The position numbers were made by a program, and so were the translations under genes. The notes beneath the pieces were generated by a model. That model did not search any database. It was not told the DNA's origin and saw only the letters and a list, made by a program, of their open reading frames with translations. A stretch of 64,000 nt of DNA from Dysgonomonas sp. HDW5A (GTDB lineage Bacteria > Bacteroidota > Bacteroidia > Bacteroidales > Dysgonomonadaceae): the NCBI RefSeq assembly GCF_011299555.1, contig NZ_CP049857.1:1426001-1490000 (forward strand), written 5' to 3'. Each line of letters begins with the position of its first letter. The first letter of the stretch is position 1. Shown here in pieces: positions 51,735-61,686 of this stretch.

Positions 51735-54700
51735 ATGATCAAATCTGTTCTGTTTTTTATTAAGGATAAATGTTTGAATTATAAAAGTCATTTTTTTACC
51801 AGACGGATATCTTTTCACCTTTTGTTCTTTCTCATCTTTTATTTCTGTTCCGTTACAACAGCTTTTTCTTCATACGGTCTGTACGAAAAAGACATCAATC
51901 TTTCGAACAATGCCATACTATCCATGCATCAGGATAAAACCGGATACATGTGGTTTGGAACTTACGATGGGTTAACTCTGTATGACAGCAAAAATGTACA
52001 AATATATAGATTTGAGATAGATAGCAAGTTAACGCTTTGCAGTAATATTATTCAGAAAATAACGGATGCTGACACCGGATATTTGTGGATATCGACCTCC
52101 TTAGGGCTTAATAAGTTTTCTTTGAAAGAAAAAAAAGTAATCGAATCCCATCCCGAATATTCCGAAGCCAGATTACTCGCTTGTGACAGTCTGGGAAATA
52201 CGGTTACAATTGTAAAAGAAAATTCCATTTCCTATTATTCGCCACAAAAAAGAACTTTTCAAGACTTTTACTCCAATAATATTTCACCTGACAAGATAAA
52301 AAGTCTGTTTTGGACTGTAACTCACAAACTATACGCATTAACTGATGATGCTAATCTTATTGAGATTAAACTAAAAGATATACATACACCCGAAAAAACC
52401 GGCTTATCCATAAATAAGGAAAGCATTCACGATAAAAAAATAGTTTATTCATTTTTCGACAACAACACTTTATATATTGTTGATTCTGATAAAAGACTGT
52501 ATCTGTATGATACAGATAATAGAAAGAAGATATTTATAAAAGACCTGTCAAGCTTGATAGACAAGTACGGATCCATATCGCAAATTGTCAATTTCCACAA
52601 AGATATTTTTATTGCCTTCAAAAGCAGTGGTCTAATTAAACTGAAAGCTTCCGAAGGCTTCAATAGTGAGCCTGTAACCTTAAAAATCGGAATTTTTTCG
52701 CTATTGAAAGATAAAAAGCAAGATATCCTCTGGGTTGGAACAGATGGTTTAGGGGTACAAATGTACTACGAGAAAGATAATCTATTTGAAAACATTACTC
52801 TCGACCAAATACCGCAAAACCTGCACAAGCCTGTCAGGGCAATATATACAGATGAGTACCATAATTTATGGATAGGTACAAAAGGGGATGGGATAATTCG
52901 TATTTCTGATTATGAGAACACGGTAAAAAATAACAACTATACGCATAACATCACACGGTTTACAAATAAAGATGGCTTATCGGATAATCAGGTCTTTTGT
53001 TTCTTACGAAGCCAGTACAAAAATATTATCTGGATTGGAACCGAAGGTCCCGGTTTGTCATACTATTCGTATGAAGACAATCAGATACATACAATTGAAG
53101 ACAAATCGGGCCAACAGATAAAAAAAGTACATTCGATCTGTGAGGTTGGCAACTCTACATTATGGATTGCAACAGCGGGCGAAGGATTATTGGAGATTCA
53201 GATAAAGGAGACAAAATCAGATATTGATATTGAATCAATCAAAAAGTACTCATTCGAAAAAAACAATAATATATGCAATGAGTTTCATTCTCTAAGCTAC
53301 AATGGAGGTACCGATCTATTCGTAGGTTGCCGGGGCGGATTTGGTGTTGTTCGACTAAACGTAATAAGTAAACAATACGAATTTATCCCGATGAATAATA
53401 CCGAACGCACTGCTATTGGTGATGTTCTGAGTGTTTATCAGACCAAAGACTCTACCATATATATCGGATCGAGCTCAGGGCTTACCAAACTTAAATTAAT
53501 GCCTCAAGGTCAAAATATAGTAAAACATTTCGATCGAAGATCAGGTATTGCCAATGACATGATACATGGTATCTTAGAAGATAAAAATGGCTATATCTGG
53601 TTAAGTACAAACAAAGGTTTAGTGCAGTATAATCCAAAAAATGATTTTTTCCATAATTATTATTCAGATCTGAAAGTTACTGAATTCTCTGACGATGCTT
53701 ATTGGTTTTGTCCACAATCGAAAAGGCTTTTCTGGGGTGGAACCAACGGTTTAGTATGGTTATATCCCGAAGAGTCGAAGAATACCAAATACAGACCGAA
53801 TTTAAATTTCCTCGATATAAAATTTCCGGGAAATAACTCAACTCAAACAAGATATCTAAACGAAAAATCAAATAAGTTGGAATTACCTGCTAAGATGAAT
53901 TCGTTTTCGATTTCTTTTATTGCAATAGACTATATAAATGGTTCTGATTATGAATACTCATACATTATAGAAGGCTACACTCCTTCGTGGAAAGAACTGC
54001 AAAATGATAATGAAGTGGTCTTCACCAATCTTCCGCCCGGAAATTATACTTTGAAAGTAAAGTTTAAGAATGATGTTCTGGATTCTGATTATTACAGTTT
54101 AAATATAACCATACTACCTCCTTGGTATTTAAGCATATGGGCTATTGCATGCTATATAATTGGAGCTATACTCTTATTATTAGGCACTGCATATTATTTA
54201 AAAATCAGAATACAGAGGAGACAACTGGCTATAGCCAATAAGATAAAAGAGGAGCAGAAAGAAAAACTATTGGAGACAAAACTCAATTTCTTTACCAATA
54301 TCACACACGAACTCTATACTCCTTTGACGCTGATAAACGGAGTTTGTGAGCAGATTCTGGAGTATTCGATACAGGATGATAAGTTGAGTAAATACACCAA
54401 TATATTGAATAACAATGTAAATAATCTGAATGAACTTATACAGGAAATTCTTGATTTCAGAAAAATCGAAAATTCAGAATTTAACTCGAAATCAATAAAA
54501 CGTACTCTCATATCGGAAATAATAAATAACCAATTAGTTTCATTTACACATGTTGCCAATCAGACAAGTATAAAATATACCGCAACGGTTCCTGACAATC
54601 TTTACTGGAATACGGATGAAGCGTATTTTAAGAAAATATTTACCAATTTAATCTCGAATGCGTTTAAATATACTTCCTCCGGAGGCCTTATCAAAATAGA

Positions 54701-55805
54701 AGCACTCATAAAGAATAACTCACTTATTATTAGCATATATAACACAGGACAAGGTATAGAGGAGTCGCAAAAGATGAAAATATTTGATCGTTATTATATT
54801 CTTGACAATATCGAAAAGAATGGATATGCTCAAATGACTTCAAGCAATGGACTAGGTCTTTTGATTTGTTACAGTCTTGTTAAACTGTTGGGAGGAGATA
54901 TAAAAGTAAATAGTGAGATAAATGAATATGCTGAGTTTGTTGTCACTTTGCCCTTTCTGGAAATCGACAACGAAATTCCAGAAACAACGACAACAGAGAC
55001 ATTATTGAATAAAACAGAGAGCCAGCCTTATGAAATTACAACACAGCCAACTATATTGGTTGTTGACGACAATAGGGAAATTGTATGGCTCATATCGCAG
55101 ATTTTATCTTCCGATTATATTATAAAAGAAGCAAACGATGCTTCGGAAGCTCTCAAAATGGTAGAGAATATTACACCCTCTCTCATAATACTTGATATTA
55201 TGATGCCGGAGATAGACGGATTGGAATTAACCAAACGCCTTAGAGCAAATAAGTTTACAAAACACATTCCGATATTAATCGTATCGGCAAAAGTTACGGC
55301 AAAAGAGCAGGCCGAAGCATATGATGCAGGAGCCAATACATATCTGACCAAACCTTTTTCTTCGGAGTTGCTCCGTTCTGTGGTACATCGCATGCTTACC
55401 TCCAAAGGAGAACTGAAAGAATACTATGATTCACCCGAGAGTGCTTATGAATATTCGGAAGGAAAACTGGTACATCAAGAGGACAAAAGTTTTATGGAAG
55501 ATATAATCTCTATTATAGAGGAGAATATCGAAAATGAAACCTTAAGACCCGAATTAATTGCCGGAAAACTGGGAATCAGCAGTCGCAGCTTGTACCGAAA
55601 AGTCAAGAAAATAACATTAATGCCTCCCAGCGATTTCATTAAAGACTATAAGCTGATCTATGCAGCCAAGCTACTGATTAATACAAACCTTACAGTCAAA
55701 GAAATTACCTACAAGGTTGGAATCTCCAATAAGTCTCATTTCTACAGAGAGTTTCTGAAGAAATATGAGATGACTCCGAACGATTACCGCAAACATAAGT
55801 CCTAA
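51735..55805 (+). CDS. Hybrid two-component regulator (HTCS)
   Basis: This 1356-residue sensor-regulator controls the following SusCD locus. An N-terminal hydrophobic segment (about residues 20-45) acts as signal or anchor. It is followed by two beta-propellers of regulator-type repeats (GYMWFGTYDGLTLYD, IWIGTEGPGLSYYS, GYIWLSTNKGLVQYN) and a Y_Y_Y domain near 715-790. One membrane helix lies at about 797-817. The kinase has His858 in THELYTPL, an N-box FTNLISNAFKYT and a G-box GLGLLICYSLVKLLGG. The receiver has phospho-acceptor Asp1154 in LIILDIMMPEIDG, and the C-terminus is an AraC-type helix-turn-helix. ATG 51735 is chosen; a TTG at 51654 would add a basic stretch. The ligand is an oligosaccharide not deducible here. 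Confidence 0.95.
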   Translation: MIKSVLFFIKDKCLNYKSHFFTRRISFHLLFFLIFYFCSVTTAFSSYGLYEKDINLSNNAILSMHQDKTGYMWFGTYDGLTLYDSKNVQIYRFEIDSKLTLCSNIIQKITDADTGYLWISTSLGLNKFSLKEKKVIESHPEYSEARLLACDSLGNTVTIVKENSISYYSPQKRTFQDFYSNNISPDKIKSLFWTVTHKLYALTDDANLIEIKLKDIHTPEKTGLSINKESIHDKKIVYSFFDNNTLYIVDSDKRLYLYDTDNRKKIFIKDLSSLIDKYGSISQIVNFHKDIFIAFKSSGLIKLKASEGFNSEPVTLKIGIFSLLKDKKQDILWVGTDGLGVQMYYEKDNLFENITLDQIPQNLHKPVRAIYTDEYHNLWIGTKGDGIIRISDYENTVKNNNYTHNITRFTNKDGLSDNQVFCFLRSQYKNIIWIGTEGPGLSYYSYEDNQIHTIEDKSGQQIKKVHSICEVGNSTLWIATAGEGLLEIQIKETKSDIDIESIKKYSFEKNNNICNEFHSLSYNGGTDLFVGCRGGFGVVRLNVISKQYEFIPMNNTERTAIGDVLSVYQTKDSTIYIGSSSGLTKLKLMPQGQNIVKHFDRRSGIANDMIHGILEDKNGYIWLSTNKGLVQYNPKNDFFHNYYSDLKVTEFSDDAYWFCPQSKRLFWGGTNGLVWLYPEESKNTKYRPNLNFLDIKFPGNNSTQTRYLNEKSNKLELPAKMNSFSISFIAIDYINGSDYEYSYIIEGYTPSWKELQNDNEVVFTNLPPGNYTLKVKFKNDVLDSDYYSLNITILPPWYLSIWAIACYIIGAILLLLGTAYYLKIRIQRRQLAIANKIKEEQKEKLLETKLNFFTNITHELYTPLTLINGVCEQILEYSIQDDKLSKYTNILNNNVNNLNELIQEILDFRKIENSEFNSKSIKRTLISEIINNQLVSFTHVANQTSIKYTATVPDNLYWNTDEAYFKKIFTNLISNAFKYTSSGGLIKIEALIKNNSLIISIYNTGQGIEESQKMKIFDRYYILDNIEKNGYAQMTSSNGLGLLICYSLVKLLGGDIKVNSEINEYAEFVVTLPFLEIDNEIPETTTTETLLNKTESQPYEITTQPTILVVDDNREIVWLISQILSSDYIIKEANDASEALKMVENITPSLIILDIMMPEIDGLELTKRLRANKFTKHIPILIVSAKVTAKEQAEAYDAGANTYLTKPFSSELLRSVVHRMLTSKGELKEYYDSPESAYEYSEGKLVHQEDKSFMEDIISIIEENIENETLRPELIAGKLGISSRSLYRKVKKITLMPPSDFIKDYKLIYAAKLLINTNLTVKEITYKVGISNKSHFYREFLKKYEMTPNDYRKHKS

Positions 55806-55827
55806 ACTTTACCTATATCATAAAATA

Positions 55828-55878
55828 CCTAATGAGTGTCATAGTTTACCATGTGCAAACTATGACACTCATTAGGTT
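55828..55878. terminator. 21-bp perfect hairpin after the HTCS gene
   Basis: The arms at 55828-55848 and 55858-55878 are perfectly complementary over 21 bases with a 9-nt loop (left arm starts ACCTAATGAGTGTCATAG). There is no T-run on the plus strand. It begins 22 bases after the HTCS stop and should stop or slow transcription, isolating regulator from transporter genes. Confidence 0.7.
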
Positions 55879-55915
55879 AATTAAGATGGGGGCATCAAAA
55901 GCTTATTAACTAATA

Positions 55916-55966
55916 TTGTGAAATCAACCTAAATAATGTAAATGCCGGTGTTGTGAAAACTAACCG
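55916..55966 (+). promoter_or_regulatory. Direct repeats upstream of the second SusC gene, candidate HTCS operator
   Basis: TTGTGAAATCAACC (from 55916) recurs as TTGTGAAAACTAACC (from 55951), 35 bases apart. They lie about 65-115 bases before the SusC start, which is a usual place for an activator site. Confidence 0.45.
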
Positions 55967-56029
55967 CAGTCGCATTATAAATCCCTCTCAGTGTTAACAC
56001 AATTGATAATTACCGTAAATTAAATTATT

Positions 56030-59000
56030 ATGAAACAAAAATCTATGCCTAAAACACCGGATGAATTCAAGACGAACCATCTCTCGCGGATTTTTCACTT
56101 ATTATTATTCCTGTTTATATTCTACTTACCCTCTTTCGCGTCAGCAGAATATAAAGAAGTTCAACAAAACGGAAAAACTGTAACCGGTCTTATAAAAGAT
56201 CAACAAGGCGAACCTCTGCCCGGAGTTGTTGTTGCAGTAAAAGGCACAACCATTGGAACTTATTCGGACGAGAACGGTAAATATTCTTTAAATGTACCAA
56301 ACTCAAACCTTACACTCACATTTTCATTTATAGGATACAATACGCAGGAAGTTGCTCTCAATGGTAAATCATCATTAAATATAACATTACAGGAGAATAC
56401 ACAGCAATTGGATGAAATTGTTGTGGTAGGTTATGGCTCACTGAAAAAATCGGAAATAGCAACCGCCGTCGTATCTATTAAACCCGACGATTTTAACTAC
56501 GGTGGAGCCAGAGATCCTATGTCATTGCTCGAAGGTAAAATTGCCGGATTAAATGTAACCCGTACAAGCGGCGTAAATCCAAACAGCAGTGCAGCCTTTC
56601 AGTTAAGGGGTGTAACCTCTCTCTCGGGAAGCCAGTCGCCGCTGATTGTAATAGATGGAATACCTGACGGTAATCTCGATTTGATTCAGCCTGACGATAT
56701 CGAATCGATGGAAATTCTGAAAGACGGATCGGCAGCCGCCATCTATGGTAGCCGTGCCAATGCAGGTGTAATACTTATCACTACAAAATCGGGAAAAAAA
56801 GGAGATCTACATTTCGAATATTCGACATTCATCACCAAGCATTATCTGGCAAGAACCCCCAGAGTGCTTACCGCCAATGAATACAGAGACCTTAGAAATG
56901 ATCCCAACAATCCGAAAGCCGGGCAAATGGTTGATTATGGTTCTTCTACCGATTTCTATCAGGCTCTAGCTGATAAAGATAATTTGACACATACACATAA
57001 TCTGGCAATAACCGGAGGTAATGATGCTGCAACATACAGAGCATCTCTGTTTTACAACGATTTTGATGGTATTGGTCTACAGAACGACCGCAAGAATTAC
57101 GGAGGACGTATGTCGTTACATGCCAGAGGATACGACAACATGCTTACAGGCCAAATTAATTTAGCGATTAATCACGATTATAGAAACCGACTCGGAGATT
57201 CGGAAGGATTATGGCAAGCTGCTACCACCATGAACCCCACATTAGGGTTACATGATGAAGTGGAGCAAAGGGTAAATCCGATTAACAGAATGAATGCACA
57301 TCGGTTAAAAAGAGACGGACAAAATACAATGGTCAGTGGTAAACTGGGACTGGAGCCTGTGAAAGATTTGATCTTCTCGGTGTTCGGTAGTTTACAAAGA
57401 GACAACTGGTTGGAAAGCGAATACATAAACGTAAATTCATGGGAGTCTAAACAATCGCATGAAGGACTCGGCTTTGCCAAAAAAGAATCGGAACAAGAAA
57501 TAAAAGGAGCAGTAGAACCTACCGTCGAATATTCGAAACTTTTCAATAGCAAACATAGCTTAAATGCTGTTGGAGGATATAGTTTTCAATATACATTATG
57601 GGAAAGAACCAAAATGGAAAACAAAGGTTTTCTGAATGATGTTACCCAAGACAATGATATGGGTGCAGGAAGCTGGCTGGCTGCGGGAAAAGCAAAAATG
57701 GAAAGTGAAAAACAGGAAGATAAACTGATTGCATTTTTTGGGCGTGTAAACTATGCCTATGACAGCAGATACGTAGCCCAGATATCGCTTCGCCACGAAG
57801 GATCTACCAAATTTGGAGCAAACCACAAGTGGGGTAACTTTCCATCGTATTCAGTAGCATGGAATGCTTCTAATGAAGAGTTTATGAAAGGCGTAAATTA
57901 TTTAAGCTTGCTCAAAATAAGATTGGGATATGGTGTTACGGGAAATTCTGGAATCGACCGCTATCAATCCATAATAACAATGGGAACAGGAGGCTTTTAT
58001 CTTAGTCCGGATGGACGTTGGGTTCAAACTTACGGACCTTCAACCAACCCGAATCCAAACTTAAAATGGGAAATGAAACAGGAATGGAATCTTGGATTTG
58101 ATTTTGGATTCCTGAAAAACCGAATCGGTGGATCGATAGATTTATATAAACGTACTACAAAAGATTTGTTAGGAAAATACGGTACACAACAACCTCCTTA
58201 CATTTTCAGCGATATTTTTATTAATGTCGGAGATATTGCAAGTAAAGGTGTTGAGCTTACTTTAAATACAATACCTGTATCGGGAAAAGAATTTATGTGG
58301 AAAGCCGACCTTGCCGCCAGTTATACCGATAATACACTGAAAAGCCTTTCTAACGACCTTTACGAACAACCGTATATTCTGGACGGAGATATAGGAGGCA
58401 TGGGTGATCTGGGAAGGGCTATCCGTGTATATCCGGGAGAGAGAATGGGTAATTTTTACGGAAAACGTTTTGCAGGATTTAACGAAGCGGGTAAATGGTT
58501 ATTCTATAACAAGGATGGAGAGAAAGTACTTGCCGATCAAATAAATGACGGAGATATGGGAGTAATAGGTAATGGTGTTCCTAAATTCTATCTGGGTATG
58601 TCACACTATTTCAAATACAAAGATTTTGACCTGAGCATTGTACTGAGAGGTAAATTCGGATTTGATGTTTTAAATATCACCGATATGCAATTTGGCAATA
58701 GGGTAGCTTTACCTGATAATATTCTGAAAAGGGCAATCACAACACACGCCGACTTGAATGATACTTATCAATATTCTGATTATTACCTCGAAAAAGGTGA
58801 TTTCGTGAAAATCGATAATATTACTATCGGCTATAACTTCATCAATAAATCAGGAAATAAAAAGATACCTCGCTTCAGAGTCTATTTCACAGGCAGGGAT
58901 CTTTTAACAATGACAGGTTATTCGGGTCTGGATCCGGAAGTAAGAGACACGGGTATAAATACAGGACTTGATAAACCCGATCGCTATCCTGTAACACGCA

Positions 59001-59032
59001 GTTTCACATTGGGGCTTAATATGACCTTTTAA
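56030..59032 (+). CDS. SusC/RagA TonB-dependent outer-membrane transporter, second locus
   Basis: This 1000-residue receptor has a long signal region (to about residue 40). A carboxypeptidase-regulatory domain follows (GKTVTGLIKDQQGEPLPGVV), then the TonB-box-like QLDEIVVVGYGSLKK. The plug (EGKIAGLNVTRTSGVNP, EILKDGSAAAIYGSRANAGV) leads to a beta-barrel that ends in GLNMTF. It pairs with the SusD homologue starting 66 bases downstream. The gene lies after the HTCS hairpin and the direct repeats, so induction by that regulator is likely. Confidence 0.96.
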   Translation: MKQKSMPKTPDEFKTNHLSRIFHLLLFLFIFYLPSFASAEYKEVQQNGKTVTGLIKDQQGEPLPGVVVAVKGTTIGTYSDENGKYSLNVPNSNLTLTFSFIGYNTQEVALNGKSSLNITLQENTQQLDEIVVVGYGSLKKSEIATAVVSIKPDDFNYGGARDPMSLLEGKIAGLNVTRTSGVNPNSSAAFQLRGVTSLSGSQSPLIVIDGIPDGNLDLIQPDDIESMEILKDGSAAAIYGSRANAGVILITTKSGKKGDLHFEYSTFITKHYLARTPRVLTANEYRDLRNDPNNPKAGQMVDYGSSTDFYQALADKDNLTHTHNLAITGGNDAATYRASLFYNDFDGIGLQNDRKNYGGRMSLHARGYDNMLTGQINLAINHDYRNRLGDSEGLWQAATTMNPTLGLHDEVEQRVNPINRMNAHRLKRDGQNTMVSGKLGLEPVKDLIFSVFGSLQRDNWLESEYINVNSWESKQSHEGLGFAKKESEQEIKGAVEPTVEYSKLFNSKHSLNAVGGYSFQYTLWERTKMENKGFLNDVTQDNDMGAGSWLAAGKAKMESEKQEDKLIAFFGRVNYAYDSRYVAQISLRHEGSTKFGANHKWGNFPSYSVAWNASNEEFMKGVNYLSLLKIRLGYGVTGNSGIDRYQSIITMGTGGFYLSPDGRWVQTYGPSTNPNPNLKWEMKQEWNLGFDFGFLKNRIGGSIDLYKRTTKDLLGKYGTQQPPYIFSDIFINVGDIASKGVELTLNTIPVSGKEFMWKADLAASYTDNTLKSLSNDLYEQPYILDGDIGGMGDLGRAIRVYPGERMGNFYGKRFAGFNEAGKWLFYNKDGEKVLADQINDGDMGVIGNGVPKFYLGMSHYFKYKDFDLSIVLRGKFGFDVLNITDMQFGNRVALPDNILKRAITTHADLNDTYQYSDYYLEKGDFVKIDNITIGYNFINKSGNKKIPRFRVYFTGRDLLTMTGYSGLDPEVRDTGINTGLDKPDRYPVTRSFTLGLNMTF

Positions 59033-59068
59033 AGAATAGATGAGTATTTACATATCAAAGTAACAAAT

Positions 59069-59081
59069 AGGTCTTAGACCT
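59069..59081. repeat. Short palindrome AGGTCTTAGACCT between SusC and SusD
   Basis: The palindrome resembles the stem of the dispersed hairpin family (AAGGTC...GACCTT) but lacks the TTTTTATTG tail. It lies 17 bases before the SusD start. Confidence 0.3.
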
Positions 59082-59098
59082 GAAAAGAAAGACATAAG

Positions 59099-60733
59099 AT
59101 GAAAAAATATAATATATTCTCATACCTGCTAGTAGCATTTGCTCTAGTGCTCACCGGCGGATCGTGTACCGATCTGGACGAAAAGTTATACAGTAAGATT
59201 GGTTCCGATAACTATTACAACAATAAAGATGAAGTGATTTCGGCCATATTAAGACCCTATACACATGCAAGAGCATGGATAGCACCCACCCAACAGAACA
59301 GTTACTGGCGGCTGAACGAATATGCAGCAGATCAGATTGCCTGGACGACCAAAGGACGTCACGGATATGATGGAGGCGACTGGATCAGATTACATTATCA
59401 TACATGGCACATTAGAGAAAGCACCATAACCAACTCCTGGAACTTAATGTATTCGGGTATGGGATATTGTAGCGATGCTGCCAATAATATAGCAAAACGT
59501 GATGCTGCACAAATGGGTATTACCCAACAGGAGAAAGACGAATTTGTGGCTGAGATGAAAGTACTTCGTGCATATCACTATCTTAAATTAATGGATTTAT
59601 TTGGCAATATTCCGGTAGTAACTGAAGTAGGAACACCTGTAAGTCCCTCTAATATGCCCCGTGCGGAAGTATTTAAGTTTATAGAAACCGAATTACTCGA
59701 AAATATAGATAATCTACCCTTGCTTTCGAGCAAAAATGTAGGACGGGCAACTCGTGCTGCGGGATATGCCATGTTAGCCGAGCTTTATCTGAATGCCGAA
59801 GTATGGACAGGAACTGCCCGTTGGGACGATTGTATCAAAGCCTGCGACTACATTATGCAAAACAAAGCGGGTTCACAAATCGGAACTTTAGGCTTAGACT
59901 CGGACTTAATAACAACCTTCAGCAATACCAACACAACCAATTCGAAAGAAAATCTGTTTGTTTTGACTTATGATTACCAAAGTTCACCCAACAAATGCGG
60001 TTGGAATGGCGACTTTTATCATTTTGCTCAAAAATATATCTATGGAGGTCTTTCAAACGGAAACAACGGTGCAGTCGTAATTCCTTCAGCTTATGATAAA
60101 TTTGCTGATAACGACTTGAGAAAATCTCAATGGATGCTTATCGGTCCTCAATTTTATTTCGATGATCCAACAAAGCCGGTTTTGGGAACAGAAGAATATA
60201 GCGGTCAGCAACTTACATTTGTAAATTACATATACAGAGCCAGCGAAGGTAAAACACAGTCGACTATGTACGATGGTGAAGAAAACAGCGGTGCTCGCTT
60301 TAATAAATACAAACCGGGTCCATCGTCCGACCCACATTATTGGAGCAACGACTGGGTATTGTATCGCCTTACCGAAATTAATTATTTCAAAGCCGAAGCT
60401 TTGATGCGTAAAAATGGAGGAAATGCCACACAGGAAGCTGTCGATTTAATAAACGCATGTCGCATCAGAGCCTTTTCCGATGCCGACTGGAACAGCAATA
60501 AATATACAACATCGACCCTTACATTAGATGAATTGATTGAAGAGAGGGGACGTGAATTTATATTTGAAGGCAAACGCAGAACGGATTTAATCCGATTCGG
60601 TAAATTTACCTCAACAGCCTGGTGGGATCATACCCCAACCGACAATAAAAATGTTGAAATATTTCCAATTCCTTACAACCAATTATCAACCAACGTTAAC
60701 CTGATTCAAAATCCAGGATACGCTTCTGAATAA
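59099..60733 (+). CDS. SusD/RagB family glycan-binding lipoprotein, second locus
   Basis: This 544-residue surface lipoprotein (lipobox TGGSC, Cys23) is the lid partner of the preceding transporter. Helical TPR-like segments are seen (FVAEMKVLRAYHYLKLMDLF, RATRAAGYAMLAELYLNAEV), and the C-terminal family block includes RLTEINYFKAEALMR and LIEERGREFIFEGKRRTDLI. The length is typical. It is followed by a strong hairpin and the metallopeptidase gene. Confidence 0.95.
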   Translation: MKKYNIFSYLLVAFALVLTGGSCTDLDEKLYSKIGSDNYYNNKDEVISAILRPYTHARAWIAPTQQNSYWRLNEYAADQIAWTTKGRHGYDGGDWIRLHYHTWHIRESTITNSWNLMYSGMGYCSDAANNIAKRDAAQMGITQQEKDEFVAEMKVLRAYHYLKLMDLFGNIPVVTEVGTPVSPSNMPRAEVFKFIETELLENIDNLPLLSSKNVGRATRAAGYAMLAELYLNAEVWTGTARWDDCIKACDYIMQNKAGSQIGTLGLDSDLITTFSNTNTTNSKENLFVLTYDYQSSPNKCGWNGDFYHFAQKYIYGGLSNGNNGAVVIPSAYDKFADNDLRKSQWMLIGPQFYFDDPTKPVLGTEEYSGQQLTFVNYIYRASEGKTQSTMYDGEENSGARFNKYKPGPSSDPHYWSNDWVLYRLTEINYFKAEALMRKNGGNATQEAVDLINACRIRAFSDADWNSNKYTTSTLTLDELIEERGREFIFEGKRRTDLIRFGKFTSTAWWDHTPTDNKNVEIFPIPYNQLSTNVNLIQNPGYASE

Positions 60734-60796
60734 CACAACTTTACTAAACTACAGATTCTTATTTATCAATCAATTACAGGATCTGTAAATTCCTGA

Positions 60797-60830
60797 TATT
60801 ACTGCTTTTCGATATCGAAAAGCAGTAATA
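60797..60830. terminator. 17-bp hairpin after the second SusD gene
   Basis: The palindrome has arms meeting at 60813/60814 (ATTACTGCTTTTCGAT and its complement), plus one more pair. It sits 64 bases after the SusD stop and just before a hairpin repeat. No long T-run follows, so it may act as an attenuator or protect the SusCD transcript's 3' end. Confidence 0.55.
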
Positions 60831-60833
60831 CTT

Positions 60834-60854
60834 AAGGTCTGAGACCTTTTTCGC
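60834..60854. repeat. Hairpin repeat relative, copy G
   Basis: AAGGTCTGAGACCTT is followed by TTTCGC. The stem matches copy A of the dispersed family with the tail shortened. Confidence 0.4.
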
Positions 60855-60924
60855 TATTTTAGGAGGTGCAGCAATTACAATAAATTATGACATTGAATTC
60901 TAACTTTTACTTGATATATACAAT

Positions 60925-61686
60925 ATGAAAAAGGCAATCGCAACGGTAATGTTAACAGTACTATCGTTATCGGCACTAGCACAGAAATGGGAAATACCCG
61001 ATTGGAAAAATTTCCGATATCCCACGATCCATTTTCTGGATAAGGCAAAAGGAACACAAGGGTCTAAAATTTACAATCGTATAGTACCCAACCCGAAAGC
61101 GTTTATTCAACAACATGCGCTATGGGTGGTACAAACATTATATTGGTCAACATCCGACTCAATCCCGAACGTAAAAGCGATAAAATATACACTCGAAGAT
61201 ATAGAGGGCATATCGGCAAAAGGAGGACAGCCTCCTGTTGTGAATATATTTTACAGTTCGCAATGGGTCGAAAAATCAGAATCGTCAGAAGGTGACGACA
61301 AAGTACTGTACGAAACACGAGGCGTATTGTATCACGAATTAACCCATGCTTATCAATTAGAACCACAAGGTATTGGAGGGTATCAACAAGGAACAGAATT
61401 CTGGGTATTCATCGAAGGGATGGCTGATGCGGTACGATTCCACAACGGATTCTTCCCTGTGAGTGATCGCAAACCCGGTGGAAACTGGATGGACGGATAC
61501 CGAAAAACAGGCTATTTTCTTGAATGGTTAACCTGCAAAGACCCCGATTTTTTACGTAAATTTAATCGCTCCACTCTCGAAATTATTCCATGGAGTTTCG
61601 ACAAAGCCATGCAGCATGTATTAGGCAAAAACGTTACAACTGATAGTTTATGGGCAGAATATCAAAAATTTCTGATTGATAATTAA
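60925..61686 (+). CDS. Basic secretory protein-like metallopeptidase
   Basis: This 253-residue secreted protein has a signal peptide ending near SALAQ. It belongs to the basic secretory protein family, a zinc peptidase-like group first named in plants. The zinc motif HELTH is visible in LYHELTHAYQ near residue 138. A downstream FIEGMADAVRF segment offers the third metal ligand region. Aromatic-rich stretches such as TEFWVF precede it. It lies between the SusD and GH92 genes, so it may trim protein backbones of mannoproteins or glycoproteins. No proof of activity comes from the sequence. Confidence 0.88.
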   Translation: MKKAIATVMLTVLSLSALAQKWEIPDWKNFRYPTIHFLDKAKGTQGSKIYNRIVPNPKAFIQQHALWVVQTLYWSTSDSIPNVKAIKYTLEDIEGISAKGGQPPVVNIFYSSQWVEKSESSEGDDKVLYETRGVLYHELTHAYQLEPQGIGGYQQGTEFWVFIEGMADAVRFHNGFFPVSDRKPGGNWMDGYRKTGYFLEWLTCKDPDFLRKFNRSTLEIIPWSFDKAMQHVLGKNVTTDSLWAEYQKFLIDN

